From Candidatus Colwelliibacteriota bacterium (lineage in GTDB: Bacteria; Patescibacteriota; Minisyncoccia; UBA6257; Colwellbacteraceae), in contig DAIDBC010000048.1 in NCBI GenBank assembly GCA_027310265.1, forward strand, positions 1-9,767: DNA of 9,767 nucleotides, given 5' to 3'. The position numbers and the translations under genes are program-made. Shown piece after piece: positions 6,220-9,767 of this stretch. Positions within the stretch are counted from its first letter, which is position 1. Every line of letters starts with the position of its first letter. The notes beneath the pieces were generated by a model, which saw only the letters and a list, made by a program, of their open reading frames with translations, ran no database searches and was not told where the DNA came from.

Positions 6220-6802
6220 TGTTGATATTTACCTCAGCGGTGTACCCAGAACCGTCTTTAATCTGCAAATCCACACCAGCCTTTGTAATTGTGCCGGCAG
6301 TATCGCCGTTTATATGGATATCCGGGTTCGGCGGGACGAAAACCACATCATTCAGATCGCCGTTCGGGTCGGTGACAAATTGAATGCGACCAGTGTCCAA
6401 CGAATAGGAATCAAGCGCACCCGCAAGCGGCACATCGGTTCCCGGCGTGTACTGATAATTAGCGATGGAACAGTCTGACGCCATCTCCTGAAAGATAAAC
6501 AGTTTGCCGGCCGGACGATCGACGTGCAGTCCATAGCCGCAAATCAGCATCTGGTTCCCGCCGCCCGCATTCACCGAATAAGTCGAGGTGGAAAGTGATC
6601 TAACCCGCGCGAAAAGGCGGATTACCCTTTCACGGGCAATCATCATGAAAGTCTGGCGACTACTTTCTGAAGCATACCCCACCAAGATCGCCGAAAGGAT
6701 GGCGAGGATACCCAAGGTGACCAGTATTTCGATAAGTGTAAACCCCTTCTTGGAGTTTCGAGGAGAGATGTCAGACCAGATTGAACAGCCGGAAATACGC
6801 AT
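6194..6802 (-). CDS. FimT/GspH-like minor pilin
   Basis: A 202-residue prepilin with the class H motif KKGFTLIEILVTLGILAIL; processing is expected after Gly20, with Glu25 at +5. The segment SESSRQTFMMIARERVIRLF follows the helix, and the globular domain is about 140 residues and beta-rich. The 20-residue leader is longer than the usual 6-10. The chosen start is the ATG at 6802; a TTG two codons further upstream (6808) is possible, but no ATG, GTG or TTG lies between the ATG and the cleavage site. Either start lies inside the 3' end of the prepilin peptidase gene (32-base overlap with the ATG), and the end overlaps the PilV-like gene by 26 bases. In several bacteria FimT/GspH-type subunits take part in pilus priming, and FimT can bind DNA; whether this one does is unknown. 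Confidence 0.75.
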   Translation of the reverse strand: MRISGCSIWSDISPRNSKKGFTLIEILVTLGILAILSAILVGYASESSRQTFMMIARERVIRLFARVRSLSTSTYSVNAGGGNQMLICGYGLHVDRPAGKLFIFQEMASDCSIANYQYTPGTDVPLAGALDSYSLDTGRIQFVTDPNGDLNDVVFVPPNPDIHINGDTAGTITKAGVDLQIKDGSGYTAEVNINNAGQVGWK

Positions 6803-7649
6803 TAACAATATCGTACCCCAAAAGGAACACGATAGTAATCCCCATGGCGATAAAAGGCCCGAACGGAACGGCGTCGTGAATGGTTTTTTGTTTCGACATC
6901 ATTAATATCACGGCGACAATCGATCCAACGACGAAAGCAAGAAGAAGCGCGAGAGCAATGTCCGGCCAACCCAAAAGCAGGCCGGAGGCGGCGGCGAGTT
7001 TGACGTCGCCGAAACCAATTCCCCGACCGCGGGTGAAAAGATAAATAAGGCCGATGAAAAGCGCGCCCAAGGCCGCGCCGAACAAGGCGTTAACAATTTG
7101 GGAATTACTGATAAAGAACATTAAGGCATAGCTCCCCAAAAACGAGCCGCCGATTATACCGTTTTTTAAGCCGAAATCGCCGAGGGAACCGTGCACGAAA
7201 ATCATCGCCACGCCCAAAAGCGCGAGAAAGATATTCAGGCTGTCGGGGATAATCTGCAATCTGAAATCTATGGCTGAGATTAAGAGCAGCGCGAGAAACG
7301 CAAGCGTCCAAATGAAAATCGGCAGATAAGGGGAATAGAACGGCTGATAAATAGACAGTATCTTATACGGCACCAGCGTGAAAACAAGACCGGATAAAAA
7401 CTCCACCGTCGGATACTGCCATGAAATCTTTTGGCCACAGGTACGACAGCGCCCGCGTTGGATGAAGAAAGAAATGAGCGGGATCAGTTCATACCAGCGG
7501 AGCGTACGCTCGCAGAGCATGCAATGCGAACGGCCGTAGATGTCGGCGAATAAGCCCTTGCCTTCTTTGTACCTGAACGCAACGACGTTTAAAAAGCTGC
7601 CGACTGCGAGGCCGAAAATGAAAAGGCCGATGTAAATAAGAATACTCAC
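6771..7649 (-). CDS. pilD: Prepilin peptidase (type IV leader peptidase)
   Basis: A 292-residue inner-membrane aspartyl protease. It starts with a transmembrane segment running into GSFLNVVAFRY (17-27), then a cytoplasmic domain with the zinc-binding cysteines 43, 46, 68 and 71 (C..C and CRTC) around RWYELIPLISF. About seven hydrophobic segments follow. The catalytic aspartates are Asp128 in SAIDFRLQIIPD and Asp215 in GIGFGDVKLA. It cleaves the leader of the pilins encoded beside it after the conserved Gly and, in members with this N-terminal domain, N-methylates the new first residue. The start is GTG at 7647-7649, 17 bases after the pilin stop; no Shine-Dalgarno motif is seen, but TAGAAT (7656-7661 on this strand) lies 6 bases before it. 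The end overlaps the FimT-like gene. Confidence 0.95.
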   Translation of the reverse strand: MSILIYIGLFIFGLAVGSFLNVVAFRYKEGKGLFADIYGRSHCMLCERTLRWYELIPLISFFIQRGRCRTCGQKISWQYPTVEFLSGLVFTLVPYKILSIYQPFYSPYLPIFIWTLAFLALLLISAIDFRLQIIPDSLNIFLALLGVAMIFVHGSLGDFGLKNGIIGGSFLGSYALMFFISNSQIVNALFGAALGALFIGLIYLFTRGRGIGFGDVKLAAASGLLLGWPDIALALLLAFVVGSIVAVILMMSKQKTIHDAVPFGPFIAMGITIVFLLGYDIVNAYFRLFNLV

Positions 7650-7666
7650 GATTTTATTCTACTGAA

Positions 7667-8140
7667 CTACGAACTCACCCAATAAACGTAGGTCTTGCCG
7701 GTGCAATCACCCGTGTTACCCGCGCTGATATTCAATTTGGTCGGGTCCGCACTTTCTTTCAATATCGAATTGTCGTTCTCGAGAACGGTTCCGACCGCGT
7801 AGGTCAGTCCGTCAGCGCTGACGCCGTAACAGTAGGGATTGGCCGTAACCTGCGGTTGCGGGAACTTGGAGGTGCCCATCACCGAGGCCATGGCGGTTGT
7901 AAGGTCATTCCAGCTGGCTGGATTATTCGCGGCACAGGTCGCGTCTCCGGGATAGCGGCTGCACTTATTGAAGTAAAGTTCCAGATAGTTCTGGATGTTT
8001 TTCATATCGCCGATGCGGCGGGTATCGCGGGCGCGGGACTGGAAATTGCTCACCCCCGCCAAGACGACGCCAGAAAGAATTGCAATTATCGCGACCACGA
8101 TAAGCATTTCAATCAGCGTAAAACCTTTGTTGTATTTCAT
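7667..8140 (-). CDS. Type IV pilin (likely major subunit, PilA/GspG-like)
   Basis: A 157-residue prepilin with the short leader MKYNKG and mature N-terminus FTLIEMLIVVAIIAILSGVV; Glu11 is +5. After the helix comes SRARDTRRIGDMKNIQNYLELYF (35-57), a conserved block in many CPR pilins. The globular domain has four cysteines: Cys60 and Cys69 close to the helix, Cys104 in PYCYG, and Cys146 in GDCTGKTYVYW near the C-terminus; two disulfides are plausible. Its short leader, place between pilC and pilD, and class-typical length favour the main fibre subunit. A pseudopilin-like GspG role cannot be excluded. It begins 5 bases before the pilC 3' end in genomic orientation, so pilC and the pilin are almost contiguous. 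Confidence 0.82.
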   Translation of the reverse strand: MKYNKGFTLIEMLIVVAIIAILSGVVLAGVSNFQSRARDTRRIGDMKNIQNYLELYFNKCSRYPGDATCAANNPASWNDLTTAMASVMGTSKFPQPQVTANPYCYGVSADGLTYAVGTVLENDNSILKESADPTKLNISAGNTGDCTGKTYVYWVSS

Positions 8141-8145
8141 TTGTT

Positions 8146-9354
8146 TTAGAAAGTTTGCAATAGGTTGTATATCGGCACCAATATGGAGGCGAAGAGCGCC
8201 CCGACCAAAAGGCCGATCACAATCATCAAAACCGGCTGGATTAATTCTACCAAATTGGCGACCATGCCATCAACCTCATTGGTGTAAAAACTGGCCACTT
8301 TATCCAGCAAATCATCCAGTTTGCCGGTTGATTCACCCACCGCGACCATTTGCGAGACCAATGGTGGAAAATACTCTTCTTGCTTGGCCAGGGACTGGGA
8401 CATCAGTTCACCGCGCCGCACATCTTCCGCGACCTGATGGAGCATATCACGGTAAATCACGCTGCCGATGGTATGCCCGGCGATTTCAAGGCCCTGGGCG
8501 ATAGGGATGCCCCCGCGGGTTAAGACGCTCACCGACTCCGCAAAACGGGTGACGTAAAGCCGTTTTAAAAGACCGTTTATAACCGGGATGCGCAACAGCA
8601 ATTCGTCAAAAACTATCCGCCCTTCATCGGTGCGGAGATAATCAACCAAAAATCCGACCAAAACGCCGATTGCGATTACGACCGCCCACCACCAGCTCGC
8701 CAAGAATTTGCCACCGCCGATAATAATCTGAGTGAAAAGCGGGATCTGCACCCCGGCTTCCTGGAAAATCGGCTCTACCCGCGGCAGGACCACCGCCGCC
8801 ATCACTCCGGCCACCACAATAAAGAGTACGATCATGATCGCCGGGTAAATCATGGCATTTTGAATGCGTGAGGTTATGCCGACTTCCTTTTCGATATAGT
8901 CGGCGAGAAAGTTCATCGTCTGCTCCATCCGGCCGGTGACTTCTGCGGAACGGACCATATTCACGTAAAACGGCGAGAAAACATTTCCGTATTTTTCGAG
9001 CGACTGCGAAAGCGAAAGTCCGGCATCAATGTCGGAGGCTATTTCGAAAACTGTTTCTTTAAGGATGGCGTTCTCGGTCTGTTTCTGCAGCGTCCGCAGT
9101 GCTTCGCCCAGCGGGACTTGCGCCGAAAGCAGGGTGGCGAACTGCCGCGTGAAAACCATCATATCCTTGGAGCGCACGCGGTTTAAGAAGGCCATTAGCT
9201 GGTCGTACCAGTGACCCTTCGCCGCTTCCTCCAGAGAAAGGATAAAGAGGTCGTGACTGGAAAGGATATTGATCGCCGCCTCGCGCGACGCCGCTTCAAT
9301 CGAGCCAACCTGTAGCTCTCCTTCTTTGGTTCTGGCCTTGTAATTAAGCTTCAT
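8146..9354 (-). CDS. pilC: Type IV pilus inner-membrane platform protein PilC
   Basis: A 402-residue protein of normal PilC/GspF length with two T2SF domains (about 69-191 and 271-393). Each contains the family pattern, for example FTRQFATLLSAQVPLGEAL (68-86) and FAESVSVLTRGGIPIAQGL (271-289), and the VRSAEVTGRM / VAVGESTGKL pair (134-143 and 337-346). Three hydrophobic stretches at about 170-190, 222-240 and 372-395 are membrane segments. PilC sits in the inner membrane, couples the extension and retraction ATPases to the pilin and moves subunits into the fibre. The N-terminal domain (1-60), with MKLNYKARTKEGELQVGSI, also matches. It follows pilT by 24 bases, and the start ATG at 9354 is the natural one. 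Identity is firm; pilus rather than type II secretion comes from the pilT neighbour. Confidence 0.95.
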   Translation of the reverse strand: MKLNYKARTKEGELQVGSIEAASREAAINILSSHDLFILSLEEAAKGHWYDQLMAFLNRVRSKDMMVFTRQFATLLSAQVPLGEALRTLQKQTENAILKETVFEIASDIDAGLSLSQSLEKYGNVFSPFYVNMVRSAEVTGRMEQTMNFLADYIEKEVGITSRIQNAMIYPAIMIVLFIVVAGVMAAVVLPRVEPIFQEAGVQIPLFTQIIIGGGKFLASWWWAVVIAIGVLVGFLVDYLRTDEGRIVFDELLLRIPVINGLLKRLYVTRFAESVSVLTRGGIPIAQGLEIAGHTIGSVIYRDMLHQVAEDVRRGELMSQSLAKQEEYFPPLVSQMVAVGESTGKLDDLLDKVASFYTNEVDGMVANLVELIQPVLMIVIGLLVGALFASILVPIYNLLQTF

Positions 9355-9378
9355 CCCGCAGGTAAACTTAAGTGGCCG

Positions 9379-9767
9379 TTAAATCCGCTCGAGCAAAATT
9401 CTCAACTCCGATGGATTCAAAGAGTAAAGTTCGGCGCTCTCCAGCGAGATTTCTTTGCGCTTCACCAATTCGGCAAGCGAGCGATTCAGGGTGGTCATTC
9501 CTTCCTGCAGACTAGTTTCAATAACCAGATCAATCTGATAAACCTTGCGCTCACGGATAAGATTTCTTATTGCGGCGTTGTTAAACATCACTTCGCAGGC
9601 CGGAATACGTCCGCCGTCGATCCGCGGAACCAGACGCTGCGAAACGATGCCGACCAGAGTCGCGGACAATTGCGACATTACCTGTCCCTGTTGCTCGGCC
9701 GGAAAAGAATCAATGATGCGGTCGATGGTCTGCGCGGCAGAATTGGTGTGGAGGGTGGAGAAAACCA
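9379..9767 (-). CDS. pilT: Type IV pilus retraction ATPase PilT, C-terminal part
   Basis: This is the 3' part of an ORF that runs off the right edge; 128 residues are visible, in frame from base 9765. They begin VFSTLHTNSAAQTIDRIID, the histidine-box region of PilT, followed by FPAEQQGQV. AIRNLIRE at residues 65-72, the signature that PilT needs for retraction, is intact, then comes RKVYQIDLVIETS. The end LNPSELRILLERI matches the usual PilT C-terminus. The Walker A and B boxes would lie outside the window. PilT is a hexameric cytoplasmic ATPase that depolymerises pili, driving twitching and DNA uptake. An in-frame ATG at 9678 is internal and not the true start. Confidence 0.95.
   Translation of the reverse strand, partial: VFSTLHTNSAAQTIDRIIDSFPAEQQGQVMSQLSATLVGIVSQRLVPRIDGGRIPACEVMFNNAAIRNLIRERKVYQIDLVIETSLQEGMTTLNRSLAELVKRKEISLESAELYSLNPSELRILLERI

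Noticed and set aside
6803..6808. TTG at 6806-6808 as the start of the FimT-like gene
   Set aside because: An ATG two codons downstream (6800-6802) gives the same product and is preferred; the TTG has no better upstream signal.
7656..7682. Internal promoter before pilD (TTGGGT and TAGAAT on the - strand)
   Set aside because: The spacing is about 15 bases with a poor -35, and the genes are contiguous; kept only as a side remark in the leaderless finding.
9379..9678. A separate 99-residue gene starting at the ATG at 9678
   Set aside because: The frame stays open to the window edge and the upstream residues match the PilT histidine box, so the ATG is internal.
1..9767. TGA used as a sense codon, as in Absconditabacteria and Gracilibacteria
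   Set aside because: TGA ends murD, gatC and the PilX-like gene at the expected C-termini, and no conserved domain is interrupted by it.
1..9767. CRISPR array, insertion sequence, phage or toxin-antitoxin genes
   Set aside because: No direct repeat array, transposase, integrase or paired small genes could be found on reading both strands.

Overview
The window looks like a fragment of a Patescibacteria (Candidate Phyla Radiation) genome, most likely Parcubacteria-like. This is inferred from three things: the wording of LigA, the prepilin peptidase and the pilins; a tightly packed type IV pilus cluster with terse or overlapping junctions; and starts that mostly lack Shine-Dalgarno motifs. TGA ends murD, gatC, pilX-like and other genes here, so the TGA-recoding CPR lineages are unlikely. 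The lineage call rests on pattern recognition and was not tested with a tree.

Region 1 (1-906, + strand) holds the 3' end of murD, a small NlpC/P60 domain protein with no signal peptide, and a tRNA-Asp(GTC) gene with a good sigma70-type promoter. A hairpin at 912-946 with an A tract on one side and a T tract on the other lies just past the tRNA. It can stop transcription from both directions. It is followed by about 65 bases of further inverted repeats (947-1012).

Region 2 (1016-9767, - strand) appears to be one long operon that enters from the right edge. In transcription order it reads pilT (3' part), pilC, a type IV pilin, pilD, a FimT/GspH-like pilin, a PilV/GspI-like pilin, a PilW/GspJ-like pilin, a PilX/GspK-like protein, ligA, gatC and gatA. 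Every junction is 24 bases or less, and several overlap. The pilus genes cover retraction (PilT), inner-membrane platform (PilC), fibre subunit, prepilin processing (PilD) and a four-member minor pilin set that would be expected to prime or cap the pilus. pilB and pilMNO are not visible and could lie to the right.

The pilus genes run without a break into DNA ligase and then into two subunits of the tRNA-dependent amidotransferase. pilX-like/ligA and gatC/gatA are joined by ATGA overlaps. No new system is evident. The most notable observations are the changed LigA residues (NAD+-binding domain Ia and the zinc finger), the coupling of pilus genes to ligA-gatCA, a minor pilin without Glu5, and a possibly leaderless NlpC/P60 gene.
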